From Dromiciops gliroides (Eukaryota > Chordata > Mammalia > Microbiotheria > Microbiotheriidae): a stretch of 64,000 nt of DNA. The stretch is taken from positions 742,874,732-742,938,731 of the forward strand of contig NC_057861.1 of NCBI RefSeq assembly GCF_019393635.1, read 5' to 3'. Below the pieces are notes generated by a model that searched no databases, was not told where the DNA came from, and was given only the letters and a program-made list of their open reading frames with translations. Of this stretch, positions 8,430-20,200 are shown piece by piece; the first letter of the stretch is position 1; every line of letters begins with the position of its first letter. A program made the position numbers and the translations under genes.

Positions 8430-11400
8430 GTAATGGCATTCTCATTGGAGATGTGTTATTTATGACAATACTTGTGATAGCTCGTATTTACAGAGTAGCA
8501 CTTTATGGTTCATGAGAGGCAGCACGGCATACTGTAGAGAGCTAGCCTCAAAGCCAGGAAGACCAGGATACAAATCCCTTCTCTGACACATGGTGACTGT
8601 AGGACCCCGGGCAAGTCAATTGATACTCAAGGAAACTCTCCTAGGACAGGATTTCTTAATCTTTTTTAGTGTCCCGGACCCCTTTGGAAGTTTAGTAAAA
8701 TGTAAGGACCCCTTCTCAGAATCATGGTTGGAGTTCTTTTGGGTGAGGCAATGAGGGTTAAATGACTTGCTCAAGGTCACACACAACTAGTAAGAGAATC
8801 ATGTTTTAAAATGCATACAATAAAATACGCAGCATTAGTCAAAGAGTAAGCACCTACTATGTATCAGGCACTGTAATCACTTTGTGATTGCAAAAGAAAC
8901 CAATCTTATTGAAATAGTTATCGGAATAGTTAAAAAAAAAGGTTTATAGACTCTAGGTTAAGAACCCCTGCTCTAAGCTGATAAATTGTAGTGAAGATGA
9001 TAACCAGCATTGGTGGAGGGATTTATTCCACCTTGTAGTTCCTTAAACTAGTGAAAGCACAGGACCAGTTTACGTCATTTATGACATAACAGAACAGCTT
9101 CTTTAAGCAAGAATAGGTAGTGCCTGGATGATTGTTCCTCTTTCATAGTTTAGGAAGAAAGAAAAGTTCAGAGAAGTTAAGTGACTTGCCTAAGGTCACA
9201 CAGCCAGTCTATGTCAGAGCCAAGACAGACCTTTTGATTTCATGTACATTGCCATCTTTCCCCAAACCCTCACTGCACCATCCATTTGGTAGCTTCCGAC
9301 GTGTTTTCCAGTCGTTATTTTTGTTTAAAATCCTTAACAGCATAGATGTAAATGGTCACTACACACCAGTGTGTGCATTGTGGTCTCTACTTCAGTGTAT
9401 AGTTTGCTCCATACCTTATTGGGTATGCTCCTTGGAATCTCTTGGTTCTTGATTTCTTTCCTAGATCCCTAATCTCTTCATTTCTTTTGTTATTTGATAT
9501 TAAAAACCTGTTTTCACTTCCCCATGCCCCCATCACTGGAGTTCATTTCTTTCTTTCTTTTTAAACAATCTTGCAGCCTCCATTCTTTTTTGAGCCCAGA
9601 ATATAAGAAGATTATTGAAGCAATCAAGGCAGTTAAGTATCCTCCTTATTCTACCCTCAAGGGTTTATGGTAAGATATGATTATAATAATTTAAGGAACT
9701 TTCTTCCCTTTTGGGTCAATGGGGTAGCCACTTCTCCAAGCAAGATGGTGGGAAGAAAGATAAATTAACCATCTAGGCACACAGAATACCTCGAAAGCAT
9801 TAGGCAAATGTGGGCTGTTCATAGAGCTGAAAAGTACCTTAGAGATAATCTAGTCCAATCCTCTCGGAGAGGTTGTGACTTGCCTCAGGTCACAGAGGTA
9901 GTAAGTAACAGATCTAGTCAGGCAATAAGCATTTATCAAGCAGCACCAGCTATATGCTAGGCACTGTGCTAATTGAGACACAAAGAAAGGCAAAAGATAG
10001 ACCTTTGAACCCACACCATCTGACTCCAAAGCCTTTCCACTATACCACCCTGCTTGTTGGACCTTCCATGGGCAACTGATATCCACACTCCATTTTTTCA
10101 CCTCAGGTACCTTGTGGATATAAGGCAATTGGCTAACTCGGTGAACAGCCACTCGACAAATCTATTCACCCAGCATTTATCAGTTACTTGCTGTGTAGAT
10201 GGCACTGCAGGGGATTCAGAGTCACCCAAAGTGCAGTTCAGGGAGTTTGCTACAGGAGGTGGAAGGAGATGGGTCCAGAGAGATTGGTCTGACCCAGTGG
10301 GTGGTGAGGGTTCATGGGCTAACTCTGCTGAGGGGGAGGGAGCACGAGCTGTGGTCCTGCATACCAAAGGTGAGCTTGTCCTCCACAGGGGAGGAAGATG
10401 CTCTATCAAAACTGTCTGTGCACGTTTCAGCATTTGAGGAGACAGATCAGACAGGCCGGCTGCCCTTACACCATGCAGCAACCCAATTAAACAAACACAT
10501 CCTGGAACTCACTCTGAAAGGTAGCTAGTCCCCCGGGCCTCTCCCTCACTGCTCCCAGGGAGCTCCTCCATGACTTAACCCCTTTCTCTCCCATGGGGTC
10601 TTTCAGGTTCACAGCCCAGACTGTGGGAGCAAACTACTGGGAAAGGCGAGACACCGCTCTTCTTGGCGGTAGACAAATGCCTTGTAGAAAATGCCAACTT
10701 CCTTCTTCTCAACGACTGTGACCCCAACACTCAGAACGAAGAGGGCCATTCTCCTCTGCTTATGGGTAAATGGACCTCCCTTCCTTAGATCACGGGGGTC
10801 CCGACTCGGAGCCTCTACGGAGGCGACTAGGGAACGGGGTGAAAGGTGTTGATGTTGGTGAAGGATTTCTGTGGGATTTTAGAAGAGGAGCTTTGGGGAA
10901 ACAAAGAAGCCCCTGTTGGCATGGGTACTGGGCCAAGCCCTCCAGGTGGGGCGTTTTTATTTGTCCTGGCGGTGAGAGTCTTCCTTCTGTCAAAACTGGT
11001 CCTGTCTCCTTATCTGCCTCCCTGTAGGTCTCTGTCTGCTTGCAGGCTTTCGCTCGCTCCTCGTGCTTTCCTTCTGACATTACCTCCCCTTTATATCATA
11101 TAGACCTGGTTGTTTGCATGCTGTCTCCCCAATTAGATCGTGAGCTCCTTGAGGGCAGGAAATGACGTTTGCCTTTCTTCATACCCTCCCACCCCAGTGC
11201 AAAGCGCACTGCCTGGCACATAATAGGGGCTTCATAAATGCCTGTTGGCTGGTGGACTGACAAGGGTGCCCTGTCCCTACCCACCTTCTGTTCCCTCCCT
11301 GATGTTCTCTTCACTCCCACACGGAACAGCTCCTCATTACATCATATGCCTAATGCCACATTTTGTGCCCCCTATTAATTAATAACAAAATAATTAATTA

Positions 11401-14400
11401 GCTATTAAATAATAAGCAAGTATTTATTAAGCAATTACTACAGGCTGGGAGTACAAAGACAAAGATCAAGCCCTTGTCTTCAAGGAGATGATTTTCTATT
11501 AGAAAAGCATGATGTATGTATTATTTAACCATCTCTGAAAGAGTCATGATGCTCACTGGGATTGATTCCATCTCCCTATGATGCTGATCCTGGTCCCTTT
11601 ATAGTCACCACTGTCTAAGGGAGTTGTACTTAGCCATTAGTATGCATATGGTGGTGGTGGCGGGGAAGGTGGGGAGGCTTGCCTGGGGTGTGGCTATCAG
11701 GAGAGGAAGTGTATCCTGGGACACTCAAGGAGGGTTATATAAGAGGCATGAGGTCAAGTTTACATTGACAAGGGAATGCAGGCTGGGGCAGGGGAGGAAT
11801 GTCAGGCAGTGTTATCTTTACCCTCTAAACTTCTAAATTGCAGGGTGGGGGAGGGGGAATAAGCCCTGGGTTGAAGCTACCACTAGGAGGTGATGATGGA
11901 CAAAGAAAGAAACGGGAGATGAGAAAGGGACCACTGGATGGTGTCCTCAATGCCAGCTAAATTTTCTATCTTTGGACAAAGCCCTGTTGGCCCTACCTTA
12001 GTTAAAACTCTTGAACTTGGGCAACAACCTTCTATAGAACAGTATCTCCAAATTTAGTTTATCCCATCCTTAGATGGGAAATATTATCAGTTTGATATTT
12101 TAGCAGCTCAGAAGGACCTTCTAAAGCTTAGTCTCCACTGACTTAACCCTCAAGAGCTGTTGTCTCCGCACATGAGAGGAAGATTTGAGTGGAAGTGTTT
12201 GGGAGAGGAGGGAATAAGCTTTTGTATAGGGCCCACTATGCACCAGGCACTGGGCTAAAGGCTTTTTATAAATATTATTTCCTTTGATCCTCTCCTTGTG
12301 AATTATTATTTCCATTTACAGGTGAGGAAATAGAAGCAAATGGAGGTTAAGTGATTTGGCCAGGGTCACACAGCTGGTAAATGTCTGTGGGCAGATTAGA
12401 GCTTGGGTCATCTTGCCTGTGGGTCCAGTGCTCTATTCAGCTGCCTCTAAGTATCTGGAAAGGAGCATTTTGCAAAGGAGTGGCTTGGTTCTGTATTATT
12501 CCGTTTTCAAAACAGAGCAAGCCACTGAGAGACCTGAAGGGGGGCCAAGATTTTCCACTTTCCCCGCCTTTAGCTCCTCTATCTCTCCCCTTCTGCTTTC
12601 TCCCTAGCTGTCAAACACCACTCCTATGACATGGCTTCCTTGCTGATCACCTTTGGAGCCAAAGTCAATCTGCAGTGTGCCAACAAGAGGACCGCATTGC
12701 ACGAGGCCGCGCGGCTGGGCAGGAAGGACCTGGTGGACCTCATGCTGCGTTCGGGGGCTGAGCCTGACCCTCAGAGCACCTACGGATTCACCCCGCTTGC
12801 TCTCGCTGCCCAAGGCGGGCACACGGAAGTCATGGAACTCTTGCTACAAAAGGGTGAGCAATTCTGCATGTGGCGAGCCCTCTGCCAATGTGTATCTCAA
12901 CCTCTCTGTGACTTGACAGACAGGTCCTGGAGAGTTGCCATGGGGCAGGGGGACCCACAGAGATAAAATGATTTGCCCAGCCAGGGCTCCAGGCTTAGTA
13001 ACCCTGAGGAGCATGGTTTGGACTCACATCTGATCATCATAGATTTTGAATTGGAAGGAAGGTAGAAGGAACATTCAGTCTAAACTCCTCACTTTACAGA
13101 TGAGGAAACTGAGTCACAGAGAGATCGAGTGATTAGCCCATAGGCACACAACCAGTATGTCTTCCTGATTCCTAGATCAGCACTGTATCCATTATGCCAC
13201 AGTGTCTCCTAATTATCACCCACTGAGCTACAATCTCTTAGGCGAGGGGATGGGAATTGGGAGCTTCTTGAGGGCAGGGACTGTCTCCCTTCTGTATTTG
13301 TATTCTCAGTGCTGAGAAACTATCTTGCAGATTCTAGTAGGTGCTTCATAAATATCCGTTGATTGACTAATGTGCCCATTTTAAAGATGGAGCAACTAAG
13401 ACTAATCCATCATCATTCAATAAGTAAATACCTGAGGAGGAGCACTTAAAAAATAATAGAAGAAGGGGCAGCTAGGTGGCGCAGTGGATAGAGCACCGGC
13501 CCTGGATTCAGGAGGACCTGAATTCAAATCGGGCCTCAAGACACTTAACACTTACTAGCTGTGTGACCCTGGGCAAGTCACTTAACCCCAATTGCCTCAC
13601 CAAAAAAAAAATAATAGAATTGTGTGCACATAGTAGGTGCCTTGTATCCTGGTGTGAATGCTGGTATTTCACTGAAAGCACATTGAAACATATTTTTATT
13701 TTTATTTTTTGGTAGACAATGAGGGTTAAGTGACTTGCCCAAGGTCACACAGCTAGTAAGTGTCAAGTGTCTGAAGTTGGATTTGAACTCAGGTCCTCCT
13801 GAATGCAGGGCTGGTGCTTTATCCACTGCACCACCTAGCTGCCCAGAAGCTTATTTTTTTTTTAAGTTTCTTTATGTTTTTTGCTGTCCATTTATTTATT
13901 TTCTGTTCATTCATGCATCCATTCGTTTTGTGCTATGGCTAATATGGAACTGTGTTTTGTCTGACTTCACATGTAGAATGGGCACCATATTGTTTGACTT
14001 CTCAATGGGTGGCGGAGGGGCAGGAGGAAAGAGAGAATTTGGAATGCAAAATTTAAAAAAAATGAATGCACCCCTAGAATTTCAGTGTCTGTATAAGGTA
14101 GATGTTTATTTGCAGTGAGGACAAACAATTGTGGAGGGAAGCCTGCATCAAAAAACCCCAAACAAACTTTATTTGGCCTCCCAGGGGCTAATGTTCTCTC
14201 ACAGGCTTCAGATGCTTCATCCATTTTGCTTGAGGCTGCAGCTGGAGGAAATCCCGACTCTTTGACTCTCTTGCTGGAATATGGAGCAGATGCCAATGTC
14301 CCCAAGACTTCAGGCCACTTGCCTATTCACGTAGCTGCGGATCGTGGCCATTTACTGTAAGTCCAAATGGTATTAGTATCATTTAAAAGCCAAAGAGTAT

Positions 14401-17165
14401 GCGTGGCAAAGATGGTCTCCTGTTCAATTCAATTCGATTCAATTTGACTTGATTCAGTTTGATTCAATTCAATCATATTAGGTACAGTTTAATTCAACAA
14501 ACATTTATTAAGGATCTATTGTGTGCCAGGCACCAGAAAAAACCCAAAACTATTCTTGCCCTCCAGGAGCATATATTCTATTAGGGAAAAGCAGCATGGA
14601 TCCAGATAAGTCAAAACCAAAAAATAGGGTGATCCAAGAGTCTGGGTGCAGCTTTTAGTTTCAATAACTTTGAGGCCGCCAGGTGGCTCAGTGGATAGAG
14701 CACCAGCCCTGGAGTCAGGAGGACCTGAGTTCAAATCCAGCCTCAGACACTTAACATTTACTAGCTGTGTGACCCTAGGCAAGTCACTTAACCCCAATTG
14801 CCTCACCAAAAAAAAAAGTTTCAATAACTTCAAAAGTATAAATGTCACAAACTTAGAAAAAACAACATTCAAAAGGGCAATGAATGATTTAATTAAAAAA
14901 ACCCCATTGCTATGTTTCTTATTACAATTCAACATAATCACCATCTTGGGCTATACATTAATCGATTTTTGAACTTTGTAAAAACATTCATCAGTTGGTA
15001 GTGACTGAAAGGACTGTATTTATAACCCTAGGCTTTCTTCCCTTCATGAAATTCTCACACAGACTCCCTGAGGACAAGATGCTGAGGAGGTAGAACTGAC
15101 AAAATTTGGCATCTGATTGGATATAGAGAAGTAAGTGACAGTGAAGAGTTGAGAACCAGGGTACCTAGGAGAGAGCTGCACCTCAGGGAATCTCTGTAAG
15201 AATACCATGAAGGGAGAAAAGGACTTCCAATAATCCCAAACTTTGGTTTACCGTATGGCCACACAAGATCTCTGAGCATGAGTTTTCCCCTGGACTCTCT
15301 ATATTCTTGTGGGACAGTGTTTCCCAGACTTTTGAGGAGAATGTTTTGTACAAACTCTTGTTGTTGTTTGTCTTTCATTCTCAGGGAGGATCATGACATA
15401 AGGAGGTCACCAGCCTCACTCTCTCCTCCAGAGCCATCTGGGTCCAGTGGTAAGATATATTATCAGGATGACCGGAGATGGCCCTGGATGTTTAAGGTAA
15501 TTGGGGTTAAGTGACTTGCCCAGGGTCACACAGCTAGTAAGTTTCTGAGGTGAGATTTGAACTGAGGTCCTCCCATCTTCAGGTCCATTATGCCACCAAG
15601 GTGCCCTATACCAACTCTACCACCCTAGTAAATATCCCTTTATAAAAGCAAATTAACTCTGGCTGTCTTATAATCGATGGGAAACATATCAGATCAGGGT
15701 TTGTGAACATGCATAGTACCAGAAAACCCTCGACTTGTTAAGGTTCCCATAGAAGTAGTCATTGCTTTCTGTGGACCCAACCCATCAGCACAGTGCATGT
15801 TGGGAGAGTGACCCCACAGGAGCTGCTACAAATGAATGAAAAAAAAATGCCAATGCTTACTATGTGCCTAGGACTGTGCTCCACACTGGGGATTCAAATA
15901 TAGAAGTGAAAACAGTGCTTGTCCCCAAGGAACTAACATTCTAAAGGGGAAGGCAATGCACAAAAGGGGAGTGATGGATAGCCAGCTAGGGTTTGGAAAA
16001 CCACAGGGATGGCAAGTAGAACTGTTGGGGCATAGGATCTGATGGGACTCTCCCAATTTGAGCACATATCCCAAAAGATTTCTGGGGGCCCTGACACTTT
16101 TCAGCAACTCGTAGGTGACATGGTCTCCTTATTGAGTTTGGTCTAGTCTAGGTGATCTCATTGCGAGTGGGAAAATGCTGGAAGAGACCGAGAAACTGTT
16201 GAAGATTTTAGAGCAGCTACAGGTGGCCGGTCTAAGGCTGGCAACTAGGTGGTGCAGTGGGTAGCGTTGGGCCTGGAGTCAGGAAGACTTGAGTTCAAAT
16301 CCATCATCAGACACTTACTAGCTGAGTCATCCTGGGCAAGTCCCTTAACCTGTTTGTTTCCTTATCTGTAAAATGGGGGAAATAATAACACCTACCTCCC
16401 AGGGTTGTTATGCGGCTCAAATGAGATAATTTAAAAGTATGACTGATACATAGTAGGCACTTATAATAAATGCTTTTCCTTGTTTATTTTTTAATTAAAA
16501 TTTTTTTTTGGTGAGGCAATTGGGGTTAAGTGACTTGCCCAGGGTCACACAGTTAGTGTCAAGTGTCTGAGGCCGGATTTGAACCCAGGTCTTTCTGAAC
16601 CACCATGTCACCTAGCTGTCCTGCTTTTCCTTTTTTTTTTTAAGCGGTTGATCAACAAATATCCATTTTGCTTGGATCAAATCAATCAAATACTTGGATC
16701 CTATAGTAAGTCAGTAAGGAGCAAAATATTGACCTGTAAAGGCAGAAATGCTTGTTATCTGGTTGTGTCCAAAGACTTATTATGAATTGAACATATTTCC
16801 ATGATTTGTGATTATCAAAGATTTACAAAAAAACTGTATTTTTCTTGTAAAGTCCCTTAATGATCATTTCCTTGGCCAGATCACTGGGAGAGGCCACCAG
16901 CATTGGGCAGAAGGGAAATTCAAACAGCATTCCTGACAGAATTTTCAGACTTAATGCACTGTCACCCTTCTGAGATACGACATGGGACCAGGCCTTAAAG
17001 GAACTAATGGTCTGCCATATACATGCCCCAGTCATGCCTTAGGTTGATCACAATAGGCCTTTTGTGTACCCTGATGCCCTCCCAGAGACCTGGAGGACTC
17101 TTGGAGGCAGTCTTGTACAGGAGAGAGATGGCAACCAGAATCTGGTTTATTTTCCAGTAGGGGAC

Positions 17166-17201
<36 letters not shown>

Positions 17202-20200
17202 CACCAGAGCCATTATCCCATCTGCAAGCTGGTGAAGTGGGCTGCCATTGAAAAGTTCCAACAATTTGTGCTTGGTATGAGCACAGAGACTAACTGATCT
17301 TCATTCTGATCAGCACATCCAGGTTGGATGGAACTAGCTGGGAGTGGGTCTTCCCCAACTATGAGTTCAGCAGATTCACTGTCCCACAGGCCCTGTGCCT
17401 CGGAGGACCAAGTACCTGGCACACAGGTAGATAAAACGTTTGAGCTCCTTGGACGTGCTAGGCATACTTTGGATTATGCTCTTCGGACAAATAAGATACG
17501 CCAATGGGGAAAATCACACAGAGGGAAGTTGGAGACCTGGGAGGGGTAGCTGTATGGGGGCAACATGCCTGGTAAGGAAGAGAAGTCCAGAGAGTGAGTC
17601 TAAGAGGGAGGAAGGGAATCCTGGGTCTGTTTTGAAATAGTGGTGTGGGCAAAGTAGCCACTGATCGGGAGAGTGGGGTCTCAGGGTAGAGGTCGGTCCA
17701 GTGACTGATAAGGAGGTGCAGAAATCCAGAGAGCGAGTCAAAGCATAGTAGGTGCTTTCTAAATGCTTATTGATCTATTGATTGATGAGAGAGAGTGATT
17801 TTCAAAGCTAAAAGCGAGCTGTAACTCCAAAGGAGCAGGGGCCCTGGCATAGGAAAGCACCCTAAGGGGGAGGCCTGAGCCTTCATACCCCATTGAACGA
17901 GGGTGACTGTCAGCGAGCCCAGTCGCAGGATGAGGTTCTAGGAGTAGTGATAATGGCCAAGAGGAAGCGATGCTACCACTAAGGGGAAATTAGGCTTGGC
18001 TCGTTGGCAGAAGTTGGGCCTTGTGAATGGGGTGCTGCAGGGGGAAAGGGGACAAGAAAAGTGTTAGGTAGGAGAAGACAATCCCAGTCCACAGCCATGA
18101 AACTGTACAGGATGATGGTGGATTCAGGGGCCAAGAGGCCACTCCAGCTCTGGTGTGGAGTAGGTTCTGCTGTTCCTGAATGTTAGGTAGTGCGTCTAAG
18201 AAGTCTGAGACCTGAGTCAGGTATGTTCAGAGAAAGATGCTGCAGACTCATTCACCCGGAGAGCAGCAGCAGCAACCCTGAAACTTGTCAGCACAGAGCT
18301 CTTGTCTCTGGAAGGGAATGGGAAGAAAGAACTTGAGCAGCAGTCTGGTGCTAATGGACTTCTTTTTTGTTTGTTTGTTTAGCTGTGTGTCCATGACCCC
18401 ATTGGAAATTTTCTTGGCAAAGATACTGGGGTGGCTTGCCATTTACTTCTCCAGCTCATTTTACAGATGAGGAAACTGAGGCAAACAGGGTGAAGTGCTT
18501 TGCCCAGGGTCACACAGCTAGTGAAGTGAGATTGGATTTGAACTCATGAAGATGAGCCTCCCTGACTCCAGGCCTGGAGCCCTATCCACTGCACCACCTG
18601 GCCACTCACATGGGCCCCTTTATCAGGGTATATGCCATGGATTGACACTGAAGCGTGAAGATATCTTGAAACATAATTGGGAATTTTTCTTTCTTTTTTC
18701 CAGAGCATTAAAGATTTTGGTCCCTGTGACTGATTTGGCTGCCATTAAGAGAAGTGGGATCAGCCCTCTTCATTGTGCAGCTGCTGGAGCACACCCACAA
18801 TGCCTTGAGTTTCTCCTCCGAGTTGGGTTTGATGCTAATTTCATGCTTGATCAGAAAATTCGAAAACACTATGATGACCAAAGAAAGTCAGTCCTGTATT
18901 TTGCCGTGTCAAATGGTGATATCTCCTCAGTTAAACTTCTTTTGAATGCTGGGGCGCTGCCCAATCAAGACCCGGTCAACTGTCTCCAGATAGCCCTCAG
19001 AATGGGGAACTATGGCCTGGTCAGCCTGCTGCTCCGGCACGGAGCCAATGTCAATTATGTCTGTAGGGTGAATCCTTTGCATTTCCCATCAGCTCTGCAG
19101 TACACACTCAAAGACGAGGTCATGTTAAGGCTGCTGCTGAACTATGGGTATGACACAGAGAGCTGCTTTGATTGTCCTCATGGAGACAAAGCTCATTCTC
19201 GCTACACTTTTGAAGGCTGGACCTCAACTGTCATCCGAGATACACTGGTAAGGACTTTTGAGTGAGCAATGTTACTTGTGTGTGGGTTTATGTGTGAACT
19301 GCAGTCTCCCCTGCTGGCCAACTCTGATGCTGTTCATTCTCTCCCTCAGTTCTGTGAGGTGATCACTCTTCCTTGGCTGCAACACCTCTCGGGGAAGGTC
19401 ATTCAGGTGATGCTTGACTATGTTGACAGAGTTCAGATATGCTCCAAGCTAAGAACAGTACTCCAACAACAGGCATCGTGGTCAGAAATCAATTCGGTCC
19501 TGAGTAAGTACTAGGGCTTCTCAACCAAAGTACCGATGGCATCTTTTTTCACTTTATTAAGTCACCCATCTCCCTGGTTGAAAATCGATGTGTAGAAAAA
19601 ACAAACAACACACCTAGTAATTGTTTGCTGTTAGCAAAATTTCCCTCTGGTCCCAAAGGTTTATTATTAGGGTGCTCTGAGTAATATTTCTTCTCTTTCT
19701 ATATAAATGATGGTTCAATTCTGGGGTCACAAACATGACTGTGTTGATTCAAAAGGAGTAGAGCACAGAGAGACTGACACGGACAGGTCTCTCCAAATTC
19801 AGACTCTTTCCTCCTAGCTGCCGCCTTGTCCTCTCATTCTTCTTGGTGATCTTTAGGATTTAGCATGTAATGAGGTCAGGCCTTTACTGCTAAGTTTTTA
19901 AGAAATATGGTTGAAAACCAGTAAAGGCAGGTGTTGCTCTCGGTTGTCATGTGACTTACCAGGCCTCCAGGACTAAATGATGTTTATTTAGAACTGAGTA
20001 ATTTTTGTATTGTTAGCCCATTCTTATCTTTGCAAACCAAACCTTAAGTTCATCTAAAGATAAAGCAACTGACTCTTTTGGGACAATTTACCTTTAAAAA
20101 TTTTTTTTTTTTATTTTAGCAAACCCTCGTTCCCTAAAACATCTTTGTCGTCTGAAGATTCGAAAATGCATGGGACGCTTACGTCTACGCTGCCCTGTCT

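Larger units (their letters stand above)
8430..9576. other. ASB14: ASB14 intron 1
   Basis: Holds a MIR, the hAT-like element, and an inverted MIR piece (about 9140-9235). A TTTC-rich stretch serves as the pyrimidine tract for exon 2. No gene is seen. Confidence 0.7.
14357..18703. other. ASB14: ASB14 intron 6 (largest ASB14 intron)
   Basis: 4.3 kb with SINEs, MIR (16240-16485), an inverted SINE (16500-16622), an (ATTG)n microsatellite (17166-17201) and an inverted long MIR-type SINE. I see no gene in the unlabelled stretches 16,630-18,360. Confidence 0.6.

Noticed and set aside
10054-10481. Long frames on both strands around ASB14 exon 3
   Set aside because: Shadow frames over an intron and exon 3; the true frame is set by the ankyrin peptide.
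17166-17201. Regular short repeats as a possible CRISPR array
   Set aside because: A simple tetranucleotide microsatellite without spacers, in a vertebrate genome.
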